Shown: positions 11,165 to 24,000 of the stretch, in pieces | Numbering within the stretch: the first letter of the stretch is position 1 | Layout of the letters: each line of letters starts with the position of its first letter | Assembly (NCBI GenBank): GCA_025526995.1 | Contig: JAHLKG010000023.1 | Span: 372,001-436,000 of the forward strand | Source: Powellomyces hirtus | Taxonomy: Eukaryota > Chytridiomycota > Chytridiomycetes > Spizellomycetales > Powellomycetaceae | Direction of reading: 5' to 3' | Length of the DNA: 64,000 nucleotides | Program-made: the position numbers and the translations under genes | The notes under the pieces: model-generated | Seen by the model: the letters and a program-made list of their open reading frames with translations, nothing else | The model's database searches: none | What the model was told of the DNA's origin: nothing

Positions 11165-14079
11165 CTACAAAAGCAACAATAAGCCCGCCACGGCGTCTCT
11201 AAGCGGCACACCCTCCATCACATGTTCATTCGATCCCGGTTCCGCAAACGCCCTCGAGAGTTCGCGTTGGCTGGGACCCTGGAGTCCCAGTTTGCGGGCA
11301 CTCTTGGTCCCTGTTCGGCTGAGTTCCATAGGCGTTGCGACGGTCGAGAAAGGGGTGCTGTTGTTGTTGTTGTTGCTGTTGTTCGTGGGAGAGGTGGTTG
11401 ATGTGGCTGATGTGGTTGAGGTTGTGGAGGTGGATGATGATTGGCTGACTTGTTGACGGGTGGGTGAGGTGGGTGAGGAGGTGGGTGATTGACGGAGGGC
11501 TTGGAGAGTAGATTTGAGGGAAGCTTGGTCTAGGCGGGCTTTAAAAGCATCTGCACAGAAAGAGGGGAATAAAAGGGAGAAAATCAGCGGCCTACACAAC
11601 GACAAACGTATGTGCCTCGATGGTTCGTCAACCTAGCTTACCATCAGACCCTACGAGCGCGCGAAGTAAGGTACAGACGTTGGCCTTCACTTCATCGGCG
11701 TAGACATGTGGCGGTTCCTCTCCATCCGCTACCGGCCTTATCCCGCTGCTCAGAATCTTGACCATGGTCGGTATGAGTGACGCGTGATATCGCGTTATGA
11801 TTGCTACCGATTCCGGAATAGCTATCAGATAAGGGGGACGATTAGAATCCCAGCGCCGTTGCAAAAACTCGCAAAAGCAGCATGCAAATACCATCGGTAA
11901 CGAGAACCAATGCAACAATGCCCTCGTTCTGCACCATTGGGAAGACTTGGCCTTCTACCGGCAGCGCGTCGAAATGCACATGGTGTTCCTCTTCGGAAGT
12001 TTCAGCACCCGTCTTCGCGTCCATTGGCGTCGTGCGCGGCCGGGTGAGCAGCGCCCCAGTCACAATCTGGATCAACAGGACGATGCCCTGAGCATCCACT
12101 ATCGTTCTCATCAGCTGGGTAGCTGCATATAAAAAAGACAACCATGTCAGTCAGATCAAGCACGCTGCATGATAACGGTTGGAATTTATCGCATGCAAAG
12201 TCGTACCTCGTCCCCGATGACATGCACGCACGAGGTTGACAATCAGACGGCCGCCCTCGTTTCTGGTGCCGGTATCATTATCGCCAGTTGCTGTCCACAT
12301 CAGGCTAACGACTTTGCTGAGCGGGGTCTTGAACCCGCTGGCGGGTGCAGGCCAGGTGGCCAGGCTTCCGTCTTGTGGTGGCTCTTGGCCAGCAATCAGG
12401 CGGTATACATTGGCCTCCACCGCTGTCAGGTACCCGTAAATTTTAACTCCACTGGTAACTGGTCGCAGATGGGTTCAGATGCGCTTACCTTGTGATCCTG
12501 CACAAAGGTTCTTCAAAATGCCGATCGACATGTAGTGCACTGGCTTGACAGCCTGCACTTCCAGGACTTCAGCGACCTTTGCAATTACGCCAAGCGACCC
12601 AAGCATTTCCCGATTGGCGGCTATGCAGTTTTCAAAGTGTGTTTAGCATAGTCATTACACACAAACGTGGGAGACGATATGCAAAGGCATACCCGCCAGA
12701 GAAAGGTTCTTCAGGGCTCCGATCACCGCATGAACCACCTTGATGATGCCTTTCCCTTCAACATTAGGTTCCTTTGCTCTTTGGATCTCCAGCTGCAGCA
12801 GATCCAATAAAGCTGGCGCAACACCATGTTTCTGAACCAAGGCAATACACGTGCTGTCGCTGCGGGCGAGGTTGCCAATAGCGAGAGCCCCGGACATTCT
12901 GATCTCATCTTCCTCCACTACGTCGGTTCCGCCGGTGCCATTCAGCATCCATTGCTTGAAGCGCTCGATGGTGGCGCCTTTCTGAGTAATATCCAGCATG
13001 TTGGCATCGTTCATTGTCACCAGGGTGGCTGTTCTGGACACGGCCTTTCGGACCTCCAAGTAGGTGAGAAGGTCATCTTCATCCACGTCCAGGGGCTTGG
13101 CTTGGGGGCGATGGTCCACAAAGTCCAGGAGGTGTTCGAGCAGGTTGTTGGACACGATGGCGCGTTGGATGGCATCGTTTTCACCAATGGCTTCCAAGAC
13201 TGTGGTCAAGGCGTCGAGCACTTCGACAGCTCCAGCAAATCGGTCCGCCGAGACAGATGCTCGCAAGATCACGTCGTGCTTGTAGCGCAAGAGTTGCAAA
13301 AGCACCGCGAGGCTATTGGTTGAAAGTAGTTCCTGAACGCCTCGCTCACACTCTGAGAGATTGCTGATGACACGGATGGCAGGGGTGGCTGCACTGATGG
13401 TTGCCCCATGGTCGAGCGGTATTTCGATGGTCTTTTTGATGATGTCCATCAGCACTGGAAGGACTCGAAGGTCCAGGATGGCGGTTTGCACGGGCTCGTT
13501 GTCCATGCTGATGTTGGTCAAAGCCCCACACGTGGTAATAACGACCTCGATGTCGGATGACCCCAGACCCACCACGAGGTGTGGAATGCCCTGCGGCGTT
13601 TCGAGCACTCGCTCTCGATTCTCGTCATGATCGTAACACAGGTTGGCCAGGGCACGCAGTGCTTGTATCGCTTGCGCGCGTTTCTCTGGTGATGCATCAT
13701 TATTTGCGGAGCCGAAAGACGGTGCCGCTTTGCCCAGGAGATCGAGAAGGAGAGGAATAGCCCCGGCCTCGGCAATAGGTTCGCGCGCGTCCTCTGATTT
13801 GGCCGCTTCAGCGAACAGGTGGGCGACTGCCGTAGCCACTTTGCCAGCGGACGCATCGAGTGCGCCGACCCTCAACACCGCGTCCAGACATCCTGTGAGA
13901 AAGTGAATGCCGTCTTCCCACTCTGCAATGTGTTGGCGTGATTCATCCGAGTTGGGCGTCCAAGGTGGGATGGCGAGGGCGAGGGCGTCCCAGTCGTGTG
14001 CCTCGCGGCTGGCGCGTGCAGATTCGAGTTGCGAGGTAGCATCCTCGTAGGACACTGAGACAGTAAGCGCTCCCTGCAT
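11165..14079 (-). CDS. Armadillo-repeat protein, Rap1 GTPase-GDP dissociation stimulator 1 (SmgGDS)-like
   Basis: SmgGDS is an armadillo-repeat chaperone and exchange factor for small GTPases with a polybasic C-terminus (RhoA, Rap1). Six exons on the minus strand join exactly: 14079-12693, 12620-12489, 12422-12207, 12122-11892, 11821-11642, 11550-11165, giving about 843 aa. Repeated ARM-type helices are plain: AIQALRALANLCYDHDENR, LVVGLGSSDIEVVITTCGAL, RMSGALAIGNLARSDSTC, VVHAVIGALKNLSLAG, GILKNLCAGSQ. The GALAIGNLARSD and GALKNLSLA segments are typical of SmgGDS. It is longer than the roughly 600-aa animal protein, partly because of a C-terminal Ser/Thr/Asn low-complexity stretch (about 11330-11500). 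All five introns are phase 1 and split a codon starting with G. Membership of the family is well supported; the GTPase client is not known. Confidence 0.88.
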
Positions 14080-14633
14080 TTAATACTAGCTTGGTGAGGG
14101 GAGCGAGCAAAGTAATAGGGGGACTGTTCGTCGAGTTTCGGTGATGGGGCCTGATTCAAAGCGACTAGATTCCTACGAGACTCTGTTTTCCCGAACCACC
14201 CTTGAGACTATACACAAAAGGAAGCAAACGAGCGTCGTGGCTTTACCTGCTACTATAAAGGCCCAAGTAACCTTCTCTGAGAAACAAACACACAAAAAAG
14301 AAAAAAAAAGACTACAGAAATTTGTCAGATCTACCGATGGCGGAATTCCGACAGTTACAGTAGTGTGCTATTTGAGATTCAATTCACGATGACTCACAAT
14401 ACCTATATTTAGCATATATCCAGCATGATGACGCTCAAAGAAAGCGCAGCAATCCCTTCCCTTCTTTCTTCCCCAACTTTTCCATTTCGTTTTTTTTTTT
14501 TTTGTTTTGTTTCCTGACTGTCATCTCCTGGTTACTCTTCCTACTGTTATTGCACTCTTCCTCGTCCCCAAGAGCATTTCTTATTCTAGACCGAAGGAAA
14601 AAGAGTAAAACCCTGCATCGAATCGCAGGTTTC
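14080..14633. other. Divergent intergenic region (SmgGDS-like / MFS)
   Basis: Promoter space for two divergent genes. It contains one TGACTCA heptamer at 14390-14396 and pyrimidine-rich DNA around 14440-14550 just upstream of the MFS gene. A frame can be read from a TTG near 14502, but the first ATG in that frame is at 14634. No other gene is seen. Confidence 0.5.
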
Positions 14634-16911
14634 ATGGCTCGCCCTCCACCGCGAAAGAATCCCACCAGCAACACCGCACAGCACCGCCAACGTCCCAAAA
14701 TGTCTGTCCCCACCAATTCTGCCCCATCCCACTCCAACTCCCACTCCTCAGGCTCCTCCGGCGTCACCTCCTCCTTCACCTCCCCCCTCGACATCAACAC
14801 CACCACCTACACGCACGACGCTTCCAGTCCCTTTTACTACAACTCGATACCACCGCTCAACCCACTCAACCACTCTCCGCCGCATCGGTCTCCACCAATG
14901 TCGCCGCCACCGCCATCGCCGATACGACCGCAACGGGCGAATACGAGCAATCCGGTGAAATACGTGGCTCTGTGGGCTTTGAGGAGTCCGTTGAGGATAG
15001 CGAGGAAGGCGTTTTTGTTCAAACCACCAGCATCCCTGCCACTCAAACAGACGTTATTGCTCCTTACGACTGTCCTGCCCGAAATACTTATTCATCACAT
15101 GCTCATTCCGGTAATTATCGTGCTTTGTGGATGACCCTGACTGGAATCGACCGGATTTCCGGTGCATCGCTGCACTGATATCCTCCAAAAACCCATGCCT
15201 CCCTGAATCGACAAGCTGACTTCCCCTTCCCTCGTTCTACCAGTTATACCCCTACATGACACGAGCCCTGCTACCAAAGGAGCATGCTGAACGGACCGGA
15301 TACTACGCCGGTTTACTCCAATCCGCCTACGCTCTTCCAACAACATTCATGGATGCTATATGGGGAAATCTGTCGGACGCGATTGGAAGAGGGCCGGTTC
15401 TGATGACTGGTTTGATTGGGTAGGTATCAAGGATGAGGGTTGTGCCACGACAGATTGATGGGTGCTCGATTACGAAAGATTTGTGGGATGGTGTTGGAAA
15501 GCGAGTGCGCTGCTGGGCGTCGCGGCTTGAGAATGCATGCTTGTGTCCGGTCATGTTGATCCACATTCTCCTGTCCGTGGAATCTCTCCCACTCAATCCT
15601 CTACGTTTTTCCTTGCGTTGGTCAGATACGGGGTAGGAACGCTGGCGCTAGGCCTCAGCACATCGTACTGGTTGTCCGTAATTTCATTAGGCGCCACCGG
15701 CTTCTTCTCCTCCAATGCCGTCGTCGCCAAGGGCATGATTGGCCAGGTCAGTCTCTCTGTCCACCCACTCCACCTACGCACAATCCACCCCAGATCACAT
15801 CCTCACCTTTGTCAACCCACAGATTGCCCATGATGACGCCTCCCGCGCGTGGGCTTACAGCGCCTACGGTGTCGTATTCAGTCTCGCCGGTCTTGCCGGC
15901 ACGCTCGCCGGCGGGTTTCTCGCCGACCCGGCCCTGTTCAGCCACATTGCCTTTCTCCGCGACCGCCCTTACTTTGTCGCCTGCTCCATCGGCACCCTCC
16001 TCGCCGCCGTCGGCGTATGTATCACCATCAAATACCTCCTCCACGCACCGGGCCACAACCACGCTGCAAAATACGCTGCTCTCGACGCGGCCGAAACGGG
16101 GTTGCCTGACAGCGACACGATGGATCCGATGCAGCTCAGCACAGTATGCACCACAGACTCTACTGCCTTCTTCCCCACAACCAACAACAACCGCTCAACA
16201 CGCTCTCACCCACAGCACACCCTACCCCGCTTCCTGCGCTACCTCCCCGCGTTTCTAAGACCCTACTTTCAACTCCTCTCCGCCACCACTCTACCACCCA
16301 TCCTCCTCTACGCGACCTACAAACTCGTCCACTCGCTCTTCCACACCGCCCTCCCGCTCCTCGCCTCCGCACCCACATCGGCCGGCGGGCTGGGTCTCCC
16401 CGCCAAATCCACCTCCCTCGCCATGTCGCTCCTCTCCCTCGCCAAACTACTCCTCAAAGCATTCTACTTCCCCATCCACAGGACCATCGGGACAAAACAC
16501 TCGTACACCCTCGGCGCAGCCCTCATTGTCCCCGCCGCTCTCATCCCACCCCTCCTCGGTCACACTTACACCTGGCCAGCCATCTATGCGTCGACGCTCC
16601 TCATTGGTGCGGGCGAAGGCCTGTGCTACCTCTCCACGATCATGCTCCTCACCGACGCCGTCGGGCCGCAGCATTATGGACTGATTCACGGTGTCGCCGG
16701 GTGTCTCGGCAGTGTCATGAAAACCCTCGGACCCGCCATTGCGGGCGCGGTGTGGCAAGTGGGAGTGCAGGCGGACGCGATATGGATCATCTTTGCGGCG
16801 GTTGCGGCCGTGGCGGCTCTTGGTGTGACACTCAGCAGTGGAATGAAGGTGCGGAGGTGGGAAGAGTGCGTGATGGACGACGAGGGCGACGAGGGTGAGA
16901 GGACGGATTGA
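14634..16911 (+). CDS. Major facilitator superfamily transporter
   Basis: Four exons join in frame: 14634-15110, 15244-15419, 15626-15746, 15823-16911, giving about 620 aa. An alternative start at ATG 14700 has a better context (CCAAAATG) and gives about 598 aa. A Ser/Pro-rich cytosolic N-terminus of about 115 residues precedes twelve predicted membrane spans. The MFS loop 2-3 signature is visible as GNLSDAIGRGPVL. TM3 follows as GYGVGTLALGLSTSYW and TM4 as SLGATGFFSSNAVVAKGM. Later segments include AGLAGTLAGGFLADP and a C-half ending FAAVAAVAALGVTLSSGM. Overall order resembles the YCR023c/zinc-induced-facilitator-like branch of MFS proteins, which export small organic ions. This is a weak assignment, and the substrate cannot be read from the sequence. 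Confidence 0.88.
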
Positions 16912-18041
16912 GGGGAGTGGGAATTGCGTGTACATTTCTTTTTCCTTTGGTTTTTTTGTTGCTGTTTATTGGTTTCTTGTTTCCTGCTTTTGTTTTCTGG
17001 CCTACATAATCGGATCGCAGCCTGCGAGAAGCGCCATATATACCCCATTCACATGTCATCAGGCCATTGTGTATGCATGCTTCGTCCCATATCGGATAGA
17101 CTCGCCACTCGCTTTCGGTCTGTCTGTAGCACCCACTGTCATATTTCCGACCCGCAAACACCCACTGTTATTTTTGTTGGTTGCAATTTACATTGTGCGG
17201 GACCGCTGGGCGCGGCACGCAAACCACACAAAAACACACCCACAGTCCGTACCAATAGTCAGGTACACACTCTGTAGGTGCAATGCACACGGCTTCCCCC
17301 CACAGCACGTTAGGGCAACGCAGCATGGGAAGAACATCCGACTTAACAGTTAACACACATACAAACACAATAGAAAAAAAAAAAAAGTAGAGAAAGAACG
17401 TCCAACCACCCCGAAATGCTGTCAGATAAGATCAAGTTTTCTAAACGGCCATCTGAAAAAAAAAAACAAAACACTCTCTCCAAATCCTCACACATAAACG
17501 TACACGCTGCAGGGGAGCCACAACAACAAAAAAAAAAAAGAAAGAAAAACAAGAAGGGGAGGGGCTTGTTCAAGAGGAGGAGCCAGCAAACCGGCCACCT
17601 GCAACACCAGGAACAAGTACCCCACACACACCCTCCCGCCATTCCCCTTTTTCTTTCCCCGGGGCTCAACCAGCTGCAGCGCGCGCATATGCGTGAAGTT
17701 AGATCGAGAACATGTTGTGTTATGTTTTTTTCTAAGCCAAATCCAGGGTATCGTCATGCAGCATTGTGGGGGGTGAGGGGTTGCAGTTGCAACATCCGCT
17801 CCACAAGAAAAAGAAAACCGGGACACAAAACGACAAAACAACCAACTCTCTAGCAAGCACACTCACTCACTCACTCCCCTCCCCAACACTACCCCCCGTT
17901 TCCATCCGTTAAATTCGTCCCCCCACATTGCGACTTTTTGGGTCATTGACCACGGAGCGGGCCTCGTTTGCATAGTCCTCAGGGTATCGTCATTTCCCTA
18001 GGGATCAGATAGGCATTTTGAAAAACAAAAAGTCGGCTAGT

Positions 18042-18059
18042 GGGGGGGGGGGGGGGGGG
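18042..18059. repeat. Poly(G) tract, 18 nt
   Basis: Uninterrupted G run in intergenic DNA. Confidence 0.95.
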
Positions 18060-18877
18060 TTGATTAGATGGTTACGAGAACGGGCGTGTGTTTGTAAGGC
18101 GGGGCGGGGAGGAGCAGCTAGCTAGGCCGAGTGAATTGGGTCTGTTGTTTAGCGGGTTTCTTTGCGGGCACGATGGGGAAATGGAAGTCCCGTCTCGTAT
18201 TTATAGTCCTCCCCTCCCCCCTAAACTAAGCCCCTCATTTTCAACCGATTGCGCTTATGTATGACATGCACGCTTATGTAATGGCTTGCCAGCGACGAGA
18301 CGAGCTGGGGAATGGCCAAACGACGAGATCTCACACACATATGCATCTGGGCACCCCTAAACCCCACGCAGCGCTGCTACCGTAGCGTTCTGTCAGAGTG
18401 GTAGAAGCATCAACGAGGCGATGCGCATGCAGAATGTTTCTAGATCAGCTGTCACAAGGACTTGCAGAACGTTGGAAAAGAAAAAACGCTCGCGGCTGAC
18501 GTGTTACTGTATTATCGATAGTGGACTACAGTAGATCAGCCTTGTGACTGTGATAATGCAATATGGCATTTCTGAGTCGTGACTCACTGGGCATATATCT
18601 ACAGGGGATGTAGGAACGGAGGGAGAGGCGGCCTCCCATAATGTTACAAATATCAATTCCTATAGTTCCGTCCAGTACTCTCTAACGTGAACTCTATCAG
18701 GACATGTGCATCCCATACGCGGCCATTTCAGTCTAGCCAGCGCTGCGACGGGCCCGTAGTATCAGGCCACTCAACGACTGCAGAATACCGTAAGAGGGTC
18801 GGTCGGTCCTCTCACATGGCACTCCCACTCGAGGGCCGCCGGGAACGCGATTGAAACCGCGTCCCGAGTTCGTTCGC

Positions 18878-18900
18878 GGGGGGGGGGGGGGGGGGGGGGG
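18878..18900. repeat. Poly(G) tract, 23 nt
   Basis: Uninterrupted G run in intergenic DNA, directly after TTCGC. Confidence 0.95.
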
Positions 18901-19293
18901 TTGTTCAGCCCACACGATCCCGTGCCCAAAATCGGAATCGAGCTGGGACAAAACACCCCACTTTGCAAGAGCGGCGGGAACGAGACATTCCCTATATGGG
19001 TACGGGTACGGTAGTGCACCAGCGTTTACATGGCAGCGAACACTCCACAATGCGTGTCGTCCCATCTACGGTACTGTCTAGCACGGTGTGTTATGAAAAC
19101 TGAGATGGAAAAAGTCCTTGCGGAGCGGCCACATTCTAAAGGGTCATCCAATGAAAGGTGATGTTTGCGCCCGGTTCAGATCTCTACAAAGTCACGCAAA
19201 ACGCCAATGTGATGTAGATTAGAGCGAATCTTCACTCCAACTCCCCACGCCCGTGTCCCACACGCCTATTCCACACGCCATACTCCGGCGCGT

Positions 19294-20790
19294 CTAACTC
19301 CTATAATCCGCATTGATACTAATATACCCATGACTAAAATCACACGTGTACATTGTCGCCTCCTCGTCGCCGCGGCCAACCTGCACCGTCAACTTGAGGT
19401 CCTCCTCGTCCAAGATGAGGGCGGCTTTGGCTTCATCCGTGTCATGGGGGGCGCCGTTCTTGAACAGATGCAGGGTGTGTGCGGGGTTGGCGAGGGACGC
19501 AATGTGGAGATTGACGGCCGCGGGAACAATGGGCACGCCGCTGTAGCCGACTGCGCAGATGATGCGGCCCCAGTTGGCGTCTTTGCCGTACAGTGCTGTT
19601 TTGACGAGCGGGGACGTGGCAATGGTGGATGCGATCGTGCGGGCGTCTTGGAACGTCGTGGCGCCCGTGACGTGGATCTCGACAAACTTCGTCGCGCCCT
19701 CGCCGTCCCGCACAATCAACTTTGCTAGTTCCGCGGCAAACTCGGTGAGGTGCGTGCGGAAGGCAAGGTAGTCGCGGCTGGTGAGGTCCGAGATGAGGGT
19801 TGGCGTGGTGGAGCCGTCCGTTTCCGCAGCCCCGTTGGCGAGAACTGCAAACGTATCGTTCGTCGACGTGTCCCCATCAATACTGATGGCGTTGAACGAC
19901 CGGTCCGCTGCGTACCGCGTAGCAGCATCCAAACATTCGCGGGTAATATGGGCGTCGGTGAAGATGGCAGAGAGCATGGTCGCCATATTGGGGTGAACTA
20001 GGCACAGAAAAAGAACACAAAAAAAATATCAATCACCCCCCGCTTCACATAACCCCCCACCATCAACAGCCACACACTTACTCATCCCGGCGCCCTTACT
20101 CCACCCCGCCATGCGATACCCTCCAAACGCCCTACTCCTCAATTTCGGAAACGTATCCGTCGTCATGACGCCCTCGGCCGCAGCCATCCAATCCGCATGC
20201 GCATCGCCCGCCCGTTTCACGAGCGCCTCAATCCCCTTCTCGATTTTCTCCATGCTGAGATGCTGCCCAATAACACCCGTCGACATGACGAGCGTGCCCT
20301 TTGCATGTGCGGGCATTTCCGCATCGACTTTGCGGCTCATCCGCCATGCATCCTCCAGCCCCTGCGCTCCGGTACATGCATTCGCGCAGCCGGAATTCAC
20401 GACAAGCGCCGACAACGTGTTCGCGTTGTGCTGCTGTTGCTGCTGTTGCTGGCTCAGCACGGCTTTGGACACCACCACCGGCGCGGCCGCGAATGCATTC
20501 TGCGTAAACACCGCCGCGCCGGTGACGCCGTGCGCGGGCGACGCGACCAATGTCAAATCCTTGGCTCCCGTTTTCTTCACCCCCGTCGCCACCCCGCCCG
20601 CCACCCAGCCCCGCGGGTACGTCCCCGAGGTCGGGATGAGGTGTGGGCGTGGGTACGACGACGACGACGGTGAGACGTTGCCGGTGCTGGACATGCCGCG
20701 GGTGGTGGCGATGCGGCGGGCTGTTGCTGTTGTTGTTGCGGGTCGAAGCGTGAGGAGAGGTGGAGTGCGGCGGAGGAGGAGGGTGCTCAT
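19294..20790 (-). CDS. Glutamate N-acetyltransferase / ornithine acetyltransferase, mitochondrial (ArgJ/Arg7 family)
   Basis: Bifunctional enzyme of the cyclic arginine pathway. It moves the acetyl group from N-acetylornithine to glutamate and can also acetylate glutamate from acetyl-CoA, in the mitochondrial matrix. Two exons on the minus strand (20790-20082, 19997-19294) join to about 470 aa, close to the fungal norm. An Arg/Ser/Thr-rich leader (MSTLLLRRTPPLL onward) fits mitochondrial import. Conserved blocks include ALVVNSGCANACTG, GTLVMSTGVIGQ and AISIDGDTSTNDT. The single intron falls inside the autoproteolysis and active-site motif: splicing restores KGAGMIHPNMATML, where the Thr (about residue 243) becomes the N-terminal nucleophile of the beta chain. 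A poly-Gln/His insert (about 20440-20460) sits between conserved blocks. A TGACTCA site lies upstream. Confidence 0.95.
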
Positions 20791-21095
20791 TGTGGGGAGT
20801 GAATGAGTGTTTGTTCTTGACGGGAGGTGGAGTCGACGACCGCAGTCCGATGAGCACCTCTTATAACATTCAACCCAACAAAAACACAAATCCGCAAAGA
20901 TCATCCATCACCCCTAGATGTAGATCGACTCGGATGACTCACCCATCACCATCCATTCACCCATGAAATCTATATATTTACACAAGATGCAGAAAAAAAC
21001 GCATACACAATTGCTCACCACGCACAAAATAAAAATAAAACCGCACCCAAACCAACTGCGGGTGGGTCCGGTGGGGGTACCTTTTAATCACAGCC
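20791..21095. other. Intergenic region between ArgJ-like promoter and MAK21 3' end
   Basis: About 305 bp. It should carry the ornithine acetyltransferase promoter and the MAK21 3' UTR. Apart from the TGACTCA heptamer at 20935, nothing distinct is seen. Confidence 0.5.
20935..20941. promoter_or_regulatory. Candidate Gcn4/bZIP site (TGACTCA)
   Basis: Perfect TGACTCA heptamer about 145 bp upstream of the ornithine acetyltransferase ATG. Amino-acid control by Gcn4/CPC1 acts through this element in other fungi. About four copies per 64 kb are expected by chance, and at least three others lie elsewhere in the window, so only position supports function. Confidence 0.4.
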
Positions 21096-24000
21096 CTATC
21101 TCTTCCTAAACTTTTTGGCTTTCGCTGCCCCTCGCGCAGCACCCGCACCACTCCCACGTCTCTTTCTCTTCTCTCCTACTTTTCCCTTTCTCACGGCGGC
21201 GGGCCTCTGTCCACCTCCTCCCTCCTCCTCGTCATCATCATCATCATGCCCAACATCCTCTCCCTTCATCAATGCCTCAAACTCGTCCGCGCTCGCAAAC
21301 GCGCCCAGACCCGACACGGGCGCGCGGGCCTCGAAAAAGGTGCCCTTGTAGCCCAGCGCTTGCGCCTTGAGGGCCATGCGGGTGGATCGTTTCTTTTTCT
21401 TGGTGGTGGTGGTGGTGGTGGCGTCTTTGGTAGTGGATGTGTCCTCGTCCGAGAGATCGGAATCGGACAACGCGTCGTCTTCGTCTTTCGTGACCCAGTT
21501 GGCGAGGTCGTCTAGCTCGTCATCTTCATCTACATCTTCGTCGAGGGCGGCGCCGAGTGGGGGAGTATCGTCTTCATCCTCGGCTTCGACATCGTCGTCA
21601 TCATCCGAGTCGCCGCCCGCTTGATCCGCACCCGCCGCCCACTGCGCCATTGCATCGTCCTCCCCATCCTCCTCCTCGCCCTCGCCCACGCCATCCATCT
21701 TCCTAAACACCTCCTCCATATCCATTGCCCCCTCACTTTCCACTCCACTCTCCGGTTCCGACCAGTCGCCAACAAGCACATCCTCCTCCTCCTCCTCTCC
21801 AATCTCATCGTCCATAAGATCCTCATCATCGTCCTCATCATCCTCGTCATCCGCAAAACCCGCAGACCGGCGCATCGCGTTCCACACTTCATCTTCACCC
21901 AACTCCTCCCCATCCTCACTACCGTCATAGTCTTCGGCATCGCCTTCTTCCGCATCAACATCCATGGCAATATCATCCACATCATCATCCAACCGGCCCT
22001 TCCGTTTCGCCTTCAATTTGCCCGCCGCCGTGTCAACTTGATGCTTGGTCTTGAAAAACTGGTAAAAGAAGGCTTCATCCACGGGTACATCCTCGCCATC
22101 CGCACTGTCCTCGACCCATTTGCGCGCTCGCAGGTGCACGGGGATATCATCCAGCGCAACCGTGCCCACATCCTCATTCTGCACCACCACGCCGCGCTTG
22201 CGCGCCGCCGAGACCAGCCGGTCTTCATCTTTCGGCCCCGCGTGGAGCCCGGCAACTCGCGGCTGCATGAGCGACGCGCCCTTGTACGCCGATTCCACCT
22301 TTTTCGGGTTCTTGAACACAAAGCGGTCAAGGAACCGTTGCAGAGTGTGGTTCTGCAGCGGGTCGTAGTTTTTGGTGTTGGGCGGTGGCGCAATGGAGGA
22401 TCCAGAGAGCAGGGTTTGGGCGTAGAGGGAGACGGTCGGGTGGAAGTGGGTGGCGAACTTTGTCTGTAAGGAAATAAGACGAGACAGATGTTACGTTACT
22501 ATCCAACTCGCGCCGCCTATTATAAATGGATGCTTCCACGGCCTTAAAAGAAAAAAACCACTTACGAGTTCCCACAAGCATGACGAATCTGCATTACAGT
22601 AGAGCGGATCTCGTTTCTTTCCATCATACTTTGCCATCTTGTTTCCGCTTGCACCTTCCCGCTCATCTGCGCTCTCCACCGCAGCAGCCTCCTGTTCTTC
22701 TTTCGCCGAGCGATCCTCCTCATCGAGGACATCGACAAACCGCTCGACATCATCCTCGTCCTTATCCTCGGGCAAATTGACCATGGCCCAAATCCCCGGC
22801 CTCGTTTTCGCCACCTCCCCAATCAAAAACAGCGCCGCACACACAAACGGGACGTTCGCCACCGCACAAATCTGCACCAGACGCTTCACAAATGCTTTCA
22901 CGCGCACCGTCGACGTGTCGGCTTTGATGGCGCGGAAGAGGAGGTTGAGGTACATGGCCTGTTTGGACGCAGTGTACAGGCGCAGATCAACGAGCGTGCC
23001 GTACAGGGTGCGGTAGAAGCGGTCCGAGATGGATTGACGCGACGACTGCACTTGGAAGATGAGCGAGAGGGATTGGATGGACGTGTTGAACGTGCCAATG
23101 TGGGTGATGCGGAACAGGGTCGCCATGTGGGTGTCGAACACGCTGTCCTCGATCTTGGCAAAAGGAAAGGCGCGGTTGACGCCCGTGAGTAGAGCTGCCA
23201 TCATCTTGGCATCAATGCCGTCGACTTCGCCAAGGGCGTCCTGGGATTCCTGCGTGATGGGGGCGGCAGCGGCGCCGGCTCTTCCGCCCTTGCCCTTGTT
23301 GTTGTTGTTGTCACCCGCCTTCTTTCCCTTCCCGCCTTTCCCTCCCTTCTTATTTTTCGCGTCTCTCCACCGATCCTTCTTCGCAACCGCGGGAGCCGCT
23401 GCATTCTCCGCCTCCATTTTCCGTTTACCCAATCCATCAAACACGGCAAAATAGACCTCAATCAAGCGATTGGCGGCCACTACATCCTGTTCTTTATGGC
23501 TAAACACAATCTGGTTCAAGAATGTGATGGCGTAGTAGCGCGCGCGGTCGCTAATGTTGGGCCGAAACAGGAGCCGCTCGACTTCTTTGATGACAACGAG
23601 CTTCATGACAGGGTGCTGCAGGAGCAGCCGCGAGAGAAGGTGTGCCGATTTGGACGCGAGCTTGCGGTCCTGGTCGCCCAGCTTGTTGGTGAGAAGAGCG
23701 AGTAGGTTTTGCTCTTGTTCGGGCTTGGCCACCAGGAGGTCGAAAATGTATTGAATCATCTTGTTTTTGACGTGCAGGAGCGGGTCGCGGGCGAGTTCCT
23801 ATTTGAGCACAGAAAAAGAAAATTTGAGCACGCCAAAGCAAACCCAAGAATTGCACCCCATCTTTTGGTGTTGGAAAAATACCCACACACCTCAATCAGC
23901 TTAATGAACTCGTAATACGTCTTCTTCAGGCCATCTTCAAAGTACCAGCTCACGAGGTGCACAGGCTTCACGTCTTTACTCTGGAGGGGCTGATCTCTAA

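Larger units (their letters stand above)
16912..19293. other. Gene-poor intergenic region
   Basis: About 2.4 kb between the MFS stop and the ornithine acetyltransferase stop. It is rich in A and T/C homopolymers (17370-17560), a C/T-rich stretch near 17860-17930, and two long G tracts. Frames of 100-150 codons occur, but they run through low-complexity DNA and have no recognisable protein. A short stretch near 18400-18520 reads as a helix-turn-helix-like peptide in one frame and stops quickly. I can support no gene here. Confidence 0.55.

Noticed and set aside
18381..18530. Short helix-turn-helix-like peptide (NVSRSAVTRTCRTLEK) that recalls a transposase start
   Set aside because: It is only about 40 codons and is followed by a stop. 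No second HTH or catalytic motif is found in any frame nearby.
20111..20806. 231-codon plus-strand frame opposite ornithine acetyltransferase
   Set aside because: The minus strand carries all conserved ArgJ blocks. The plus frame is Ala/Cys/Ser-rich noise.
21621..22469. 282-codon plus-strand frame antisense to the MAK21 tail
   Set aside because: Same cause: the complement of GAT/GAG-rich acidic codons. The MAK21 exon reads in phase with the conserved core.
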